Assembly (NCBI GenBank): GCA_000746765.1
Contig: JOSY01000011.1
Coordinates: 1 to 64,000, forward strand
Reading direction: 5' to 3'
DNA from: Marine Group I thaumarchaeote SCGC AAA799-D11
Lineage (GTDB): Archaea; Thermoproteota; Nitrososphaeria; Nitrososphaerales; Nitrosopumilaceae
Length of the DNA: 64,000 nucleotides
The position numbers and the translations under genes are program-made. The notes under the pieces were generated by a model. It ran no database searches. It was not told the DNA's origin and saw only the letters and a list, made by a program, of their open reading frames with translations. Below, piece by piece: positions 52,663-61,484 of this stretch (the first letter of the stretch is position 1; every line of letters starts with the position of its first letter).

Positions 52663-53688
52663 ATGACATCGATGGATGAATTAGACAAAGAACTTCTAAA
52701 TGAAATTCAATGGACATTTCCACTTGTTACTAGACCATTTGATGCAATTGCAAAAAAATTTGATACTACGCCTGAAATTGTAAAAGACCGCCTTAAACAA
52801 CTCAAAGAGATTGGCGTTTTACGACAACTCAGTGCAATTTTTGATACTAGAAAACTTGGCTATACTAGTTCATTAGTTGCAATGGAAATTGAACCTGACA
52901 AATTAGAATATGTTGCAAGTCAAATTAATCGACATCCTGGTGTTAGTCATAATTATGAACGTGATCACCAATTCAATCTTTGGTTTACTCTAGCTGTGCC
53001 ACCTGGCTCTGATTTGAAAACAGAACTTGATAAATTCAATGTGTTAAAAGGAATCAAAAAAGTGCGAATGCTTCCTACTTTACAACTCTTCAAAATTGGT
53101 GTAAAACTTGACATGGTTGATGAAAAAAAGCATGACGTTGCACCAACTGAAGAAAAAAAAGAAATCAAAAATGTAAAGTTTGAACCAACAGAAGCAGACA
53201 AAGATTTCATTCGCGAATTACAAAAAGACATGGATATCATTGATGAACCATTTGTAAAAGCAGCCCACAATCTTGGAATGACTGAAAACGAACTATTTGC
53301 AAAGATGAAACACTATGAAGAAATTGGAGTTATGAGAAGATTTGCTGCCATCTTAAGACATAGACAAGTAGGATTTACCGCAAATGGAATGATTGTGTGG
53401 AAAGTTCCTGAAGATAGAATTGCTGATGTTGGCGCCCAACTTGGTGCTTTCCCTCAAGTAAGTCATTGCTATGAACGCCCTACATATCCTGACTGGCCTT
53501 ACAATGTATTTTCAATGATTCACTGTAAGACACATGATGAAGCAAATGAAATGGCAAAAACAATTCAGGATCAAATTCGTGTTGATGATTATCGAATTCT
53601 CTTTAGTTCACGTGAATTCAAAAAGACACGTGTAGAGTATTTTGTAGAAAACTCATTCTCTTTAGAAGAAACAGTTCCTGCTTCCTAA
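52663..53688 (+). CDS. Siroheme decarboxylase, fused AhbA-AhbB (Lrp/AsnC-like)
   Basis: A 341-residue protein made of two homologous halves, each a winged helix plus a RAM-like domain. Half 1 (about 1-150) carries VLRQLSAIFDTRKLGY and HPGVSHNYERDHQFNLWFT; half 2 (about 175-335) has VMRRFAAILRHRQVGF and FPQVSHCYERPTYPDWPYNV. These are hallmarks of siroheme decarboxylase AhbA/AhbB (and NirDLGH), normally two proteins. It makes didecarboxysiroheme on the alternative heme route. ATG 52663 is chosen, with 52672 as alternative. It is divergent from hemA and the precorrin-2 gene. Confidence 0.87.
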   Translation: MTSMDELDKELLNEIQWTFPLVTRPFDAIAKKFDTTPEIVKDRLKQLKEIGVLRQLSAIFDTRKLGYTSSLVAMEIEPDKLEYVASQINRHPGVSHNYERDHQFNLWFTLAVPPGSDLKTELDKFNVLKGIKKVRMLPTLQLFKIGVKLDMVDEKKHDVAPTEEKKEIKNVKFEPTEADKDFIRELQKDMDIIDEPFVKAAHNLGMTENELFAKMKHYEEIGVMRRFAAILRHRQVGFTANGMIVWKVPEDRIADVGAQLGAFPQVSHCYERPTYPDWPYNVFSMIHCKTHDEANEMAKTIQDQIRVDDYRILFSSREFKKTRVEYFVENSFSLEETVPAS

Positions 53689-54029
53689 ATCTCATTTTCA
53701 TCATGCCCTACGACATGAATTGTGCAAAAATACTGGTCATTCATGTTGCAATAAAATGCTGAATTCTCTCCACATTCGTTACATGGTGGCTTTTCATCAT
53801 GCTCTGATAATTTTGTGTGGTAAATCTTACTTCTACTAGTAATTGCAGAATCTTTGTAGATTCTTGTAAGATTGGTGTAATATTCTAGTTCTCCTTGGTT
53901 TAACGGAACATCATTTTTGATTTTCTTGATAATTGATTCCCATTTTTTATATTCGCCTATTTTGGCAAGCTTCATTCTTTCTATGACTTCGAGAGTTTTT
54001 TGAGAGTCTATTGGAAAATCCATTTGCAA
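53685..54029 (-). CDS. Small zinc-finger hypothetical protein
   Basis: A 114-residue protein with a helical N-terminal part and a C-terminal ligand group CNECGENSAFYCNMND, QYFCTIHVVGH. That is Cys-X2-Cys, two more Cys and two His, fitting one or two zinc ions in a B-box-like pattern. The N-terminus begins MQMDFPIDSQKTLEVIER; Met3 is an alternative start. It is convergent with the ahb gene by 4 nt overlap. Confidence 0.65.
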   Translation of the reverse strand: MQMDFPIDSQKTLEVIERMKLAKIGEYKKWESIIKKIKNDVPLNQGELEYYTNLTRIYKDSAITSRSKIYHTKLSEHDEKPPCNECGENSAFYCNMNDQYFCTIHVVGHDENEI

Positions 54030-54030
54030 A

Positions 54031-55029
54031 TTAGTTTGCTTGTGGTGTTGCTTTTAATTCGTACTCTGGCCATGTATTGTACAAATCATCAATTTCTTTC
54101 ATATCTGAAGAACTCAAATACTTTCCATCAGAAATTGCTGCAAACATTTCAATTTCTTCTTCACTAACAACAGTAGGTAATACTGATGCAATCTTGTTCT
54201 TTGATAAGATAAATTTAATCGCAAATTCTGTTATGTTTAGTCCGTTGCGTTCTGCAATTGGTCTGAATTGTTCTACTTTTTCTAGTGCTGACTTTCTCCA
54301 TTCTACTTTTCTATCCTTTCTGTGGTCATTTGCTGGGATTACTGTATCTGCCTTTACTTTTCCTGTTAGGATTCCTGATGCGTCTGGAACTCTGACAAGA
54401 ATTCCGACATCTTCTTTTTCGGCTTTTTGAATTAACTCGTTTCCTGGAGTTTGCTCCAAGATGTTGTAGACTGTTTGAACTGATGATATGCTTTTTTTAT
54501 CCATTGCCTCGAGTCCTTCTTGTGTCCAACCAATTGCTGGACCCAGTGCAACTTGAGCTGCTTTGATCTTTCCTTCCTGCATTAATTCATCAATCGTGTT
54601 AAAGGTCTCATCGTTTCTAATGTGATGTAATTTTGGATTGTGCAATCCTAACGAATCAAGATAATCTGTTTGTAATCTTTCTAAACATGCATCAACTGCT
54701 TTTCTTGTATATTCTGGACTGTAATTTTGCGGTAATTCTGCATGTCCAATTTGCTCAACATCTGAAAAGTCATAACCATACTTGGTAGAAATAACAACCT
54801 CGTCTCTCATTCCTTTGAAAACTTCACCAATAAGTCTCTCACTTTTTCCTTTACCATACATATCTGCAGTCTCAAAATAATTAATTCCTAAATCATATGC
54901 TTTTTTTAGCATTCTTTTTGCTTCATCTTCTTCAACTTTTTTGCCCCACCAATCTAGGGCAATACTCCATGCACCAAAGCCTATCTCAGATACTTCGATT
55001 CCACTTTTGCCTAGTTTTTTGTATTTCAT
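54031..55029 (-). CDS. Aldo/keto reductase
   Basis: A 332-residue NADPH-dependent aldo/keto reductase. The catalytic tetrad is visible as Asp and Tyr in FETADMYGKGKSERLIGE, Lys in VISTKYGYDF and His in SLGLHNPKLH. The TIM-barrel layout and length are normal. It lies 1 nt upstream of the zinc-finger gene on the same strand. The substrate is unknown. Confidence 0.93.
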   Translation of the reverse strand: MKYKKLGKSGIEVSEIGFGAWSIALDWWGKKVEEDEAKRMLKKAYDLGINYFETADMYGKGKSERLIGEVFKGMRDEVVISTKYGYDFSDVEQIGHAELPQNYSPEYTRKAVDACLERLQTDYLDSLGLHNPKLHHIRNDETFNTIDELMQEGKIKAAQVALGPAIGWTQEGLEAMDKKSISSVQTVYNILEQTPGNELIQKAEKEDVGILVRVPDASGILTGKVKADTVIPANDHRKDRKVEWRKSALEKVEQFRPIAERNGLNITEFAIKFILSKNKIASVLPTVVSEEEIEMFAAISDGKYLSSSDMKEIDDLYNTWPEYELKATPQAN

Positions 55030-55104
55030 CTTTTACACCTTGATTTTAAGAGATATTTGAAATTTCTTCATTTATGTTTATCCGAGATTTGCACCTTTGA
55101 AATT

Positions 55105-55782
55105 CTATCCTAAACTGGAAATTAATGGTACAATATCCTTCTTGATACACACAATCATAGGGATGTCGTTTTTGACATATGATGAAACTTGAGTTTCCCT
55201 CAAATCCATTATCAGATCTTGAAAGTCCCTAACATTATCCACCTCAAATGCCAGCATGAAATCTTCATCATGAATTCCAAACGAGTATGTTGTGTTTAGA
55301 ATTACTTGTGGGTATTTTTTACTAACTTCAATATGCTCATCCATTATCTCTTGTCTTTTTTCTTGAGGTAAGAGATACCATTCTCGAGTTTTTGTAAATG
55401 GATAAACTATGACATGTTTCTTTGGTTCCATCCCAGTGATGAATCCATGCTCTTTTCCTTGTCCCTTTACGTAGATTGATGGTCTTGAACATGATAGATA
55501 TGTTCTAGATGGAATGATGTATTTTCCAAAAACAGTTTTGTATAATTTTTCTATGGCTTTTTGAATCTCTTCTAATGAATTTCCAACAAACCATAGTAGA
55601 AAGTCTGCGTCATCTCTTAAACCTAAATTCGAATATGCTCTATATCTTATTCCAGAATTTTTCAAAATATTTTCTACTTCTTTTGCAGATTCTTCTTTTG
55701 CTAAATCTGCCATCCATCTCCATTTTGGATCAACTTTGAAAAATGAGAAATTGAAATAATATTGCTCGTTGTCCTCTGACAT
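55105..55782 (-). CDS. Chlorite-dismutase-family heme protein (coproheme decarboxylase-like)
   Basis: A 225-residue Cld-superfamily protein. Typical segments are VIVYPFTKTREWYLLPQEKR, EIMDEHIEVSKKYPQVILNT and YSFGIHDEDFMLAFE, the ferredoxin-like repeats around the heme pocket. EWYLLP is characteristic of the ChdC/HemQ branch in monoderms. Given the siroheme decarboxylase gene nearby, it may complete heme from Fe-coproporphyrin, although some archaeal members have other roles. It has its own promoter region. Confidence 0.85.
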   Translation of the reverse strand: MSEDNEQYYFNFSFFKVDPKWRWMADLAKEESAKEVENILKNSGIRYRAYSNLGLRDDADFLLWFVGNSLEEIQKAIEKLYKTVFGKYIIPSRTYLSCSRPSIYVKGQGKEHGFITGMEPKKHVIVYPFTKTREWYLLPQEKRQEIMDEHIEVSKKYPQVILNTTYSFGIHDEDFMLAFEVDNVRDFQDLIMDLRETQVSSYVKNDIPMIVCIKKDIVPLISSLG

Positions 55783-55827
55783 GTTTTGTACAATTTGAAA
55801 ACCCTATTTAAACAAAAACTAGATTTT

Positions 55828-56040
55828 CTATTGTGAAATTTCTATAATTTTCTCTTTTGATTTGTGTCCTGTTTTTATCTGAACTTGTGATGTGGAAACT
55901 TCAAAATATTTTGCAATCTTTTTGATAACCTCTTTGTTTGCTTCCCCCTTTACTGGTTTTGATTTTACTCCGATGATTATTTTATCATTCTCAATTTCAA
56001 AAAATTCTTCATTAAATTCTACTTGAACTTTGTAAATCAA
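55828..56040 (-). CDS. DUF167 (YggU) family protein
   Basis: A 70-residue protein with the DUF167 pattern: IIIGVKSKPVKGEANKEVIK, then YFEVSTSQVQIKTGHKSKEK. This small alpha/beta fold is widespread and of unknown function. It lies between the Cld-family gene and sufC. Confidence 0.85.
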   Translation of the reverse strand: MIYKVQVEFNEEFFEIENDKIIIGVKSKPVKGEANKEVIKKIAKYFEVSTSQVQIKTGHKSKEKIIEISQ

Positions 56041-56064
56041 TTTTATGATGAACTTATAATTTGA

Positions 56065-56835
56065 CTATGCAGTTTGTTCTAAAACCCAATCATATCCTTC
56101 TGATTCGAGTTTGTCTGCAAGAGATGCATCTCCTGTTTTGAGAACTTTGCCTCTTGCAAATACATGAACATAGTCTAGTTTATCTAAGAATTTTAGAATT
56201 CTTGCATAGTGGGTAATGACAATTACTGTTGCATCTTTGCCTGAAACTTGACTGATTGCTTTTGCAACTGCTTGAACTGCATCAATATCTAAACCAGAAT
56301 CTGGTTCATCTAAAATTGAAATTTTTGGTTTTAGTACTGCCATTTGTAAAACTTCTGCTCTCTTTTTTTCTCCTCCAGAGAAACCTTCGTTGAGATATCT
56401 TGAAAGAAACTCTTCTTTTAATCCAACTTTTTCCAAATTCTCTTTAAGATATTTTTGAAACTCTCTTACTGTGATGAATACTTCTCTATCGTCACCTTCA
56501 AGTGCTTTACTTAGAGAATTGTAAGCTGTTCTAAGAAAATGAGAAAATCCTACACCAGAAACTTCTGTTGGATATTGGAATCCTAAGAATAATCCCTTCT
56601 TTGCTCTTTCATCTGCAGTTAATTCTAAAATGCTTTCTCCATCTAACAAAATATCTCCTTGTGTTACTTCGTATTTTGGATGTGCAAGTAATGTGTAAGC
56701 TAATGTACTTTTTCCTGAACCGTTAGGTCCCATGATGGCATGAACTTCTCCAGGTCCTGTTTTCAAATTAACTCCTTTGAGAATTTCTTTTCCTTCTCTT
56801 GTAACATGAAGATCTTTGATTTCAAGAACTGCCAT
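56065..56835 (-). CDS. sufC: Fe-S assembly ATPase SufC
   Basis: A 256-residue ABC ATPase of the SufC type: Walker A GPNGSGKSTL, Q-loop FLGFQYPTEVSGV, signature FSGGEKKRAEVLQ, Walker B ISILDEPDSGLD. It energises the SufBD scaffold. The ATG at 56835 (Met4 of the longest frame) fits the family start MAVLEIKDL. It is about 16 kb away from the other suf genes, on the opposite strand. Confidence 0.95.
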   Translation of the reverse strand: MAVLEIKDLHVTREGKEILKGVNLKTGPGEVHAIMGPNGSGKSTLAYTLLAHPKYEVTQGDILLDGESILELTADERAKKGLFLGFQYPTEVSGVGFSHFLRTAYNSLSKALEGDDREVFITVREFQKYLKENLEKVGLKEEFLSRYLNEGFSGGEKKRAEVLQMAVLKPKISILDEPDSGLDIDAVQAVAKAISQVSGKDATVIVITHYARILKFLDKLDYVHVFARGKVLKTGDASLADKLESEGYDWVLEQTA

Positions 56836-56930
56836 GTTGCGCAATGTTTTGTTTCTATATATAATACCGACGAAATTTAGCTAATCCTAACGTGTTGTTT
56901 TGATAATAAAATGAAAAGAGGGGGGGGGTG

Positions 56931-57887
56931 TTAATATTTGGCCAGAGATGGTCTCAAAGTAATTTTGAGTTTGTAATTTGTTAGAATCTCTTTACATCTA
57001 TTTCTGATAGTAACTTCAGTTACTCCTGCAATACTTGAAACGTCTCTTTGGAGTACGTTTTGACCAAGCAGGACTGATGACACGTACAGATATGCTGCGG
57101 CAATTCCATTTGGAGCTTTTCCATCTGCAATGCTGCTATCTTTTGTCTTCTCTGCAATTTCTAAGGCTAGTCTCTCTACTCTGACCTCAGTTTGTGTCAT
57201 GTTTGCTATCTTTGAGATGTATTTGTCCATGGTTACTACTGGGGCAGTTAATTGTCCCATTTCCATTACCATGGTTCTGTAGTATCTTGCTGCAAGTTTT
57301 GTTTTTGATTTAACGTCTTTTGGTGGACATATTCCACGAATAATTTCTTCTAGTGATCTTACTACATCACATTGTTTGCATGCCATGTAAATTGTAGCTG
57401 CTGTAATACTAACTACTGATTTTCCCTTCACATCAACATGTCCATCCAAGTTTCTGTATATCATAGAAGCCGTCTCCAACACATTTTTTGAAAGACCTAG
57501 ACCATCACATGTTTCGCCCATTTTTGTTAAAACATTTGCAAGTCGTCTTTCTTTTGGTGTGGATACTCTTACTCTTTGTTGCCACTTTCTAAGATTGTGC
57601 ATTTGGTTTGCAACTTCGTGGTTGATTGTTTTTCCACTAAAGTCTTTTGAACTAATTGCTATCTCAGTTGTAATTCCCAAATCATGTTGGGAATAAGTTG
57701 TTTGTCCGGTTGCTCTTGCTAACTTCATTTTGTCTTCGAGATTCGAACTTATTGTTTCTGGACCATAATCTGCCACTTGATCATCGACTACTACGCCGCA
57801 ACCAGAGCAGATTATTTCTCCGTTCTGCATGTCATTAACTACTGTTGCTTGACATTCAGGACAGTTTTGTTTTTCTAGTACATTCAT
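56931..57887 (-). CDS. tfb: Transcription initiation factor IIB (TFB)
   Basis: A 318-residue TFB. The N-terminal zinc ribbon is CPECQATV...CSGCGVVV, followed by the B-finger region and two cyclin repeats (ANVLTKMGETCDGLGLSKNV; KYISKIANMTQTEVRVERLA). It recruits RNA polymerase to TBP-bound promoters. It overlaps gar1 by 4 nt. A run of about nine G, rare in this AT-rich DNA, lies just after the stop. Confidence 0.96.
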   Translation of the reverse strand: MNVLEKQNCPECQATVVNDMQNGEIICSGCGVVVDDQVADYGPETISSNLEDKMKLARATGQTTYSQHDLGITTEIAISSKDFSGKTINHEVANQMHNLRKWQQRVRVSTPKERRLANVLTKMGETCDGLGLSKNVLETASMIYRNLDGHVDVKGKSVVSITAATIYMACKQCDVVRSLEEIIRGICPPKDVKSKTKLAARYYRTMVMEMGQLTAPVVTMDKYISKIANMTQTEVRVERLALEIAEKTKDSSIADGKAPNGIAAAYLYVSSVLLGQNVLQRDVSSIAGVTEVTIRNRCKEILTNYKLKITLRPSLAKY

Positions 57888-58153
57888 TTTCTTCTTCTCC
57901 TAAATTTTTTCTTTGAATTGTCAGGAGAATGTTCTGTTGCGAAAACACTTTTGCCAATGTATCTTTTGATATTGTTTGTTAACGGAGTTGCGGATGCAAA
58001 TGGTCTTCTTACTGGACCAATCAATTCCATTACTTTCGCAACTCTAGTTCCCTTCTCGTCGCAGAGTATTTGTCCTTCAACTAATTTGTTAGATAGTTGA
58101 ATGATTACCCTGCCACTACCGGCTAGGTGCATTATTTCGCCTACCTCCTGCAA
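57884..58153 (-). CDS. gar1: H/ACA RNP component Gar1
   Basis: An 89-residue Gar1-like beta-barrel protein (VGEIMHLAGSGRVIIQLSNK, VAKVMELIGPVRRPFASATP) with a basic tail KKKFRRRRK. It belongs to the H/ACA guide RNP that makes pseudouridines in rRNA. The gene overlaps tfb by 4 nt, a pairing common in archaea. Confidence 0.9.
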   Translation of the reverse strand: MQEVGEIMHLAGSGRVIIQLSNKLVEGQILCDEKGTRVAKVMELIGPVRRPFASATPLTNNIKRYIGKSVFATEHSPDNSKKKFRRRRK

Positions 58154-58227
58154 TTAAAAACACTAATCATGATATTCTTATCATAGACTTCTGTCAACTT
58201 TACTTTAGCTAAGAGCTAGATTTGATT

Positions 58228-58527
58228 TTATTTTGATTGTTTGGACCTTTTTGCAACAAGTTTTTCAGAAATTTTGTTAAGAATTTTTGTCTTAGAGGAT
58301 CCTTTTGGTAAAACAACATACCCTGACCTGACAAATGGTCTTTTAGGAAATCTTACTTTGTCATCTGATTCTGTAATTTCAAATCCTGCTGATTTTGTTG
58401 CATCCATCAATTCTTTTAATGAAGGATCGAAAACGCATTTCTCTAATCCTAATCTTCTACCTTTTGATTTTTTTAAATTCTTGTTGAAATAATCCAACCA
58501 GATTACGACGTGTTCGTAATCTTTCAT
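58228..58527 (-). CDS. srp19: Signal recognition particle 19 kDa protein
   Basis: A 99-residue SRP19: VVIWLDYFNKNLKKSKGRRL and FPKRPFVRSGYVVLPKG are typical RNA-contact segments, and the tail is basic. It assembles SRP RNA with SRP54. It starts 1 nt after the rps8e stop, so the two are co-transcribed. Confidence 0.93.
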   Translation of the reverse strand: MKDYEHVVIWLDYFNKNLKKSKGRRLGLEKCVFDPSLKELMDATKSAGFEITESDDKVRFPKRPFVRSGYVVLPKGSSKTKILNKISEKLVAKRSKQSK

Positions 58528-58528
58528 T

Positions 58529-58912
58529 TTATTCCTTTACTAAAACTGCGTTAACGATTCCGTTTTGTCCTGGTTTTGAAACAACTCTGCATTTACCTTC
58601 TTGTGTTTCAAGAATTGCACCTTTTGTAATGATGCCACGTCTTTTGTAATCGTTGTTTGTTGCATTGTCTAATACTTTGAGAATTTTTGTTTTCTTTACT
58701 TTTGCATCTCCTGTTGCAAGATTAACAAAATCAATTGTCTTAACAGCTGTTTTTCTATTTTTTCCACGAACTGCTCTTGTTACTGTAACTTGAGCTCCTG
58801 TTACAGCTTCATTTGGATATCTATCAGTTTCATACTTTCGTCTAATTCTAAGTGGATGTCTTCGTCCTCCAGTTGTTTTACTGGTTGCTAAATTCTCTAC
58901 TGATTTTCTCAC
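58529..58912 (-). CDS. rps8e: Small ribosomal subunit protein eS8
   Basis: A 127-residue eS8 protein of the archaeal short form. TTGGRRHPLRIRRKYE and the region RRGIITKGAILETQEGKCRV are family hallmarks. It is located upstream of srp19 on the minus strand. Confidence 0.95.
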   Translation of the reverse strand: MRKSVENLATSKTTGGRRHPLRIRRKYETDRYPNEAVTGAQVTVTRAVRGKNRKTAVKTIDFVNLATGDAKVKKTKILKVLDNATNNDYKRRGIITKGAILETQEGKCRVVSKPGQNGIVNAVLVKE

Positions 58913-58980
58913 GAAAACTTGTCTGAATCACTCTAATTTATACAAAACGCAAAAAATTAGCCTTAAAGCAAAAAATTTGC

Positions 58981-59559
58981 TTAGTTTACTTCTGTTGCTA
59001 TTTGGGGTACAGGATTTGTATGTCTTGTACTTGCAGTTTTTCTGACTTTTGAGAATAGTCTCTGTTTTAGATCTTCTACATCTCCTTGAATTCCAAAATA
59101 TTTTTGGAACTTTTCTGTTGTAGTGTAAATTTTGATTCTCCCAACATTTTGGTGAGTGATGTAATCTAATTGTCTAAGTTCTTTCAAATGTGCATAAACT
59201 CCAGAACCTCTGACTTCTACAAGCTGCTTGGATGATATTGGTTGCTGATATGCAATGTATGACAATGTCTTAAGGGTGGCATTTGGAAGAACTGGTTTTG
59301 AAGCATATCTTTTGACTGTAGCGCTATATTCAGGTTTGAGTTGCATAACATAAGATCCATCTGGAAGTATGACTACTTCAAGTGCTTTGAAGGCGGACTT
59401 TGTCTTTTTCATAATGTTTTGAAGAATATCTAACGTCTTTGTTCTTGATTCCGTGCCTGAGGCTCTGATGATGTCTTCTATTCGTAGCGGTCTACCTGCT
59501 GAATAAAGTGCGGCTTCTACTCTTGCTGTTGCTACGTTAATGTCTTCAATTTTGGCCAA
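58981..59559 (-). CDS. scpB: Chromosome segregation protein ScpB
   Basis: A 192-residue protein with two winged helices (VEAALYSAGRPLRIEDIIRA; LSYIAYQQPISSKQLVEVRG). This is the ScpB pattern; ScpB binds the kleisin ScpA on the SMC complex. It lies 54 nt downstream of scpA on the same strand. No smc gene is in the window. Confidence 0.9.
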   Translation of the reverse strand: MAKIEDINVATARVEAALYSAGRPLRIEDIIRASGTESRTKTLDILQNIMKKTKSAFKALEVVILPDGSYVMQLKPEYSATVKRYASKPVLPNATLKTLSYIAYQQPISSKQLVEVRGSGVYAHLKELRQLDYITHQNVGRIKIYTTTEKFQKYFGIQGDVEDLKQRLFSKVRKTASTRHTNPVPQIATEVN

Positions 59560-59613
59560 TTACTCGTTCATTCCTCCAAAATATAGTTAAAGAAACCCTT
59601 TCTTCATTTTTGA

Positions 59614-60291
59614 TCAGTTTGTTAATTCTTCTTTTATTACTGTAATTTTGATATCATCTTCCGCCTGTTCTAAATCCACTTTTTGGTCTCTTGCCAAAAA
59701 TAATATTGCAAAGAAGCATCTGATTGAATCAACAGGGTCTAATTCTTCAATTATGTTTTGCAGTAACCCATGTCCTGCATTTGCAATTTTTTTCATAACC
59801 AAGTCTTCGTATTTTCCAATTATGCTTTCAAGTGAAATAAAATATTCTTGAAAGTCTGGTGCTTCTATTGGTTCTATCTCTACTTGCCTGTTTCTTCTTG
59901 ATTGAGGGTTTGCAATTGTACCAATTAGGTTTTGAAGCAAACCTAACAAATCATCTAATGATACTGGGTATGTAGACTCGTGTCTGTATGGCATCTCGAT
60001 TAAGTCGATATCTACGTCAGTTCTTTGATGCATTGGTTTTTTCTGCATTGCAGCCCTTTGTAATGCGAAAATACTTTCTACTTTCATTCGGTAAATTAGT
60101 GATGATGATAGTGCTGCCATTCCTGCTACTTTGAGGTCTTTCTTACCTGATTTTTCAAGAATTTTTATCAATAAATTCAAAATTTGGATTAAATCAATCT
60201 CCCACACGTCTTTTTTGACAACTGATTGGGGGCTAAACAGAATGTTTACTGGTTCTTGTGAAATGCTGTTAGGTGTAGGTGATTCACTCAC
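59614..60291 (-). CDS. scpA: Segregation and condensation protein ScpA (kleisin)
   Basis: A 225-residue ScpA-family kleisin. The N-terminal SMC-binding helices (WEIDLIQILNLLIKILEK; MAALSSSLIYRMKVESIFAL) and a C-terminal winged helix (AILFLARDQKVDLEQAEDDI) are present. It is followed by scpB. It links the heads of SMC in chromosome condensation. Confidence 0.88.
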   Translation of the reverse strand: MSESPTPNSISQEPVNILFSPQSVVKKDVWEIDLIQILNLLIKILEKSGKKDLKVAGMAALSSSLIYRMKVESIFALQRAAMQKKPMHQRTDVDIDLIEMPYRHESTYPVSLDDLLGLLQNLIGTIANPQSRRNRQVEIEPIEAPDFQEYFISLESIIGKYEDLVMKKIANAGHGLLQNIIEELDPVDSIRCFFAILFLARDQKVDLEQAEDDIKITVIKEELTN

Positions 60292-60385
60292 ACGAATATT
60301 TTCTTCCTATTCAATAATATCTAAGGGCTCTATTTTTTTCTCATATCCAGTCAACTCTTATATTGTTAGTACCAAAAGCAATTTT

Positions 60386-61438
60386 ATGAAATCCGCCAGA
60401 ATTCCAGGCCCAAATGAACCTCTAACAATATCTGAATCTGAAAATCCAAAACCTTCTGGAACTCAGGTTTTACTAAAGGTAAAATCTGAAGGTGTATGTC
60501 ATAGTGATTTGCATCTGTGGGAGGGCGGATACGACCTTGGAGATGGGCAATTTTTGAAAGTTACTGATAGAGGCGTAAAATACCCTGTAACTCCTGGACA
60601 TGAAATCGTTGGAACTATTGAACAAGTTGGAGAAAATGTTTCCAATGTTTCTGTAGGTGATGACGTACTAGTTTTTCCATGGATGGGATGTGGTGAATGT
60701 CCTGCATGTAAAGTTGGAAATGAAAATCTTTGTGATGCTCCAAAATCAATGGGATTATTTCAAAATGGTGGTTATGCTGATTATGTTTTAGTTCCTAATT
60801 CTAAATATTTAGCAAAACTTGATGGTGTTGATCCTGACTCTGCAACTTCACTTGCTTGTTCTGGACTAACTGCATATACTGCTATTAAGAAAGCAAATCA
60901 AAACACTCCGGAATTCATTGTAATTGTTGGTGCAGGTGGATTAGGATTAATGGGAGTTCAAATTGCAAGTGAGATTACTAATGCAAAAATTATTTGTGTT
61001 GATTTAGATGATGCAAAACTAGAAACTGCCAAAGAAATGGGTGCTCACTTTACTGTAAACTCTAAAGATCCTGATACTGTTCAAAAAATTATGTCAATAT
61101 GTAATGATAAAGGTGCAGACAGTGTAGTTGATTTTGTCAATGCACCTCCTACTGTAAAAACTGGTCTGGCCGTGTTGAGAAAAAGAGGAAATCTTGTTCT
61201 AGTTGGATTGTTTGGTGGCTCTTTGGAGTTGTCTCTTGTTACAGTTCCTCTCAAATCAATTACAATTCAAGGTGCATACACTGGAAACTATAATGATATG
61301 GTGGAATTACTTGCTCTTGCAAGAAAAGGAACAATCAACCCAGTTATATCAAAAAGATATTCTCTTGATGAAGCAAATTCTGCATTACAAGATTTGAAAG
61401 ATCGTAAAATTCTTGGACGTGCAGTTATCAACCCATAA
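60386..61438 (+). CDS. Zinc-dependent alcohol dehydrogenase
   Basis: A 350-residue MDR-family dehydrogenase. The catalytic zinc ligands are in GVCHSDLHLWEG and GHEIVGTIEQVGENV; the structural zinc has CGECPACKVGNENLCDAP. The Rossmann motif is VGAGGLGLMGVQIA. I start at ATG 60386, since the upstream in-frame extension lies over the divergent scpA gene. It oxidises alcohols or reduces aldehydes with NAD(P); the substrate is unknown. Confidence 0.93.
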   Translation: MKSARIPGPNEPLTISESENPKPSGTQVLLKVKSEGVCHSDLHLWEGGYDLGDGQFLKVTDRGVKYPVTPGHEIVGTIEQVGENVSNVSVGDDVLVFPWMGCGECPACKVGNENLCDAPKSMGLFQNGGYADYVLVPNSKYLAKLDGVDPDSATSLACSGLTAYTAIKKANQNTPEFIVIVGAGGLGLMGVQIASEITNAKIICVDLDDAKLETAKEMGAHFTVNSKDPDTVQKIMSICNDKGADSVVDFVNAPPTVKTGLAVLRKRGNLVLVGLFGGSLELSLVTVPLKSITIQGAYTGNYNDMVELLALARKGTINPVISKRYSLDEANSALQDLKDRKILGRAVINP

Positions 61439-61484
61439 CCAATTACTGTAAATCTTATTAAATCAAAAAACTTACTGTTCAATA

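Noticed and set aside
60131..60385. N-terminal extension of the alcohol dehydrogenase
   Set aside because: It lies over the divergent scpA coding region; the family start fits ATG 60386.
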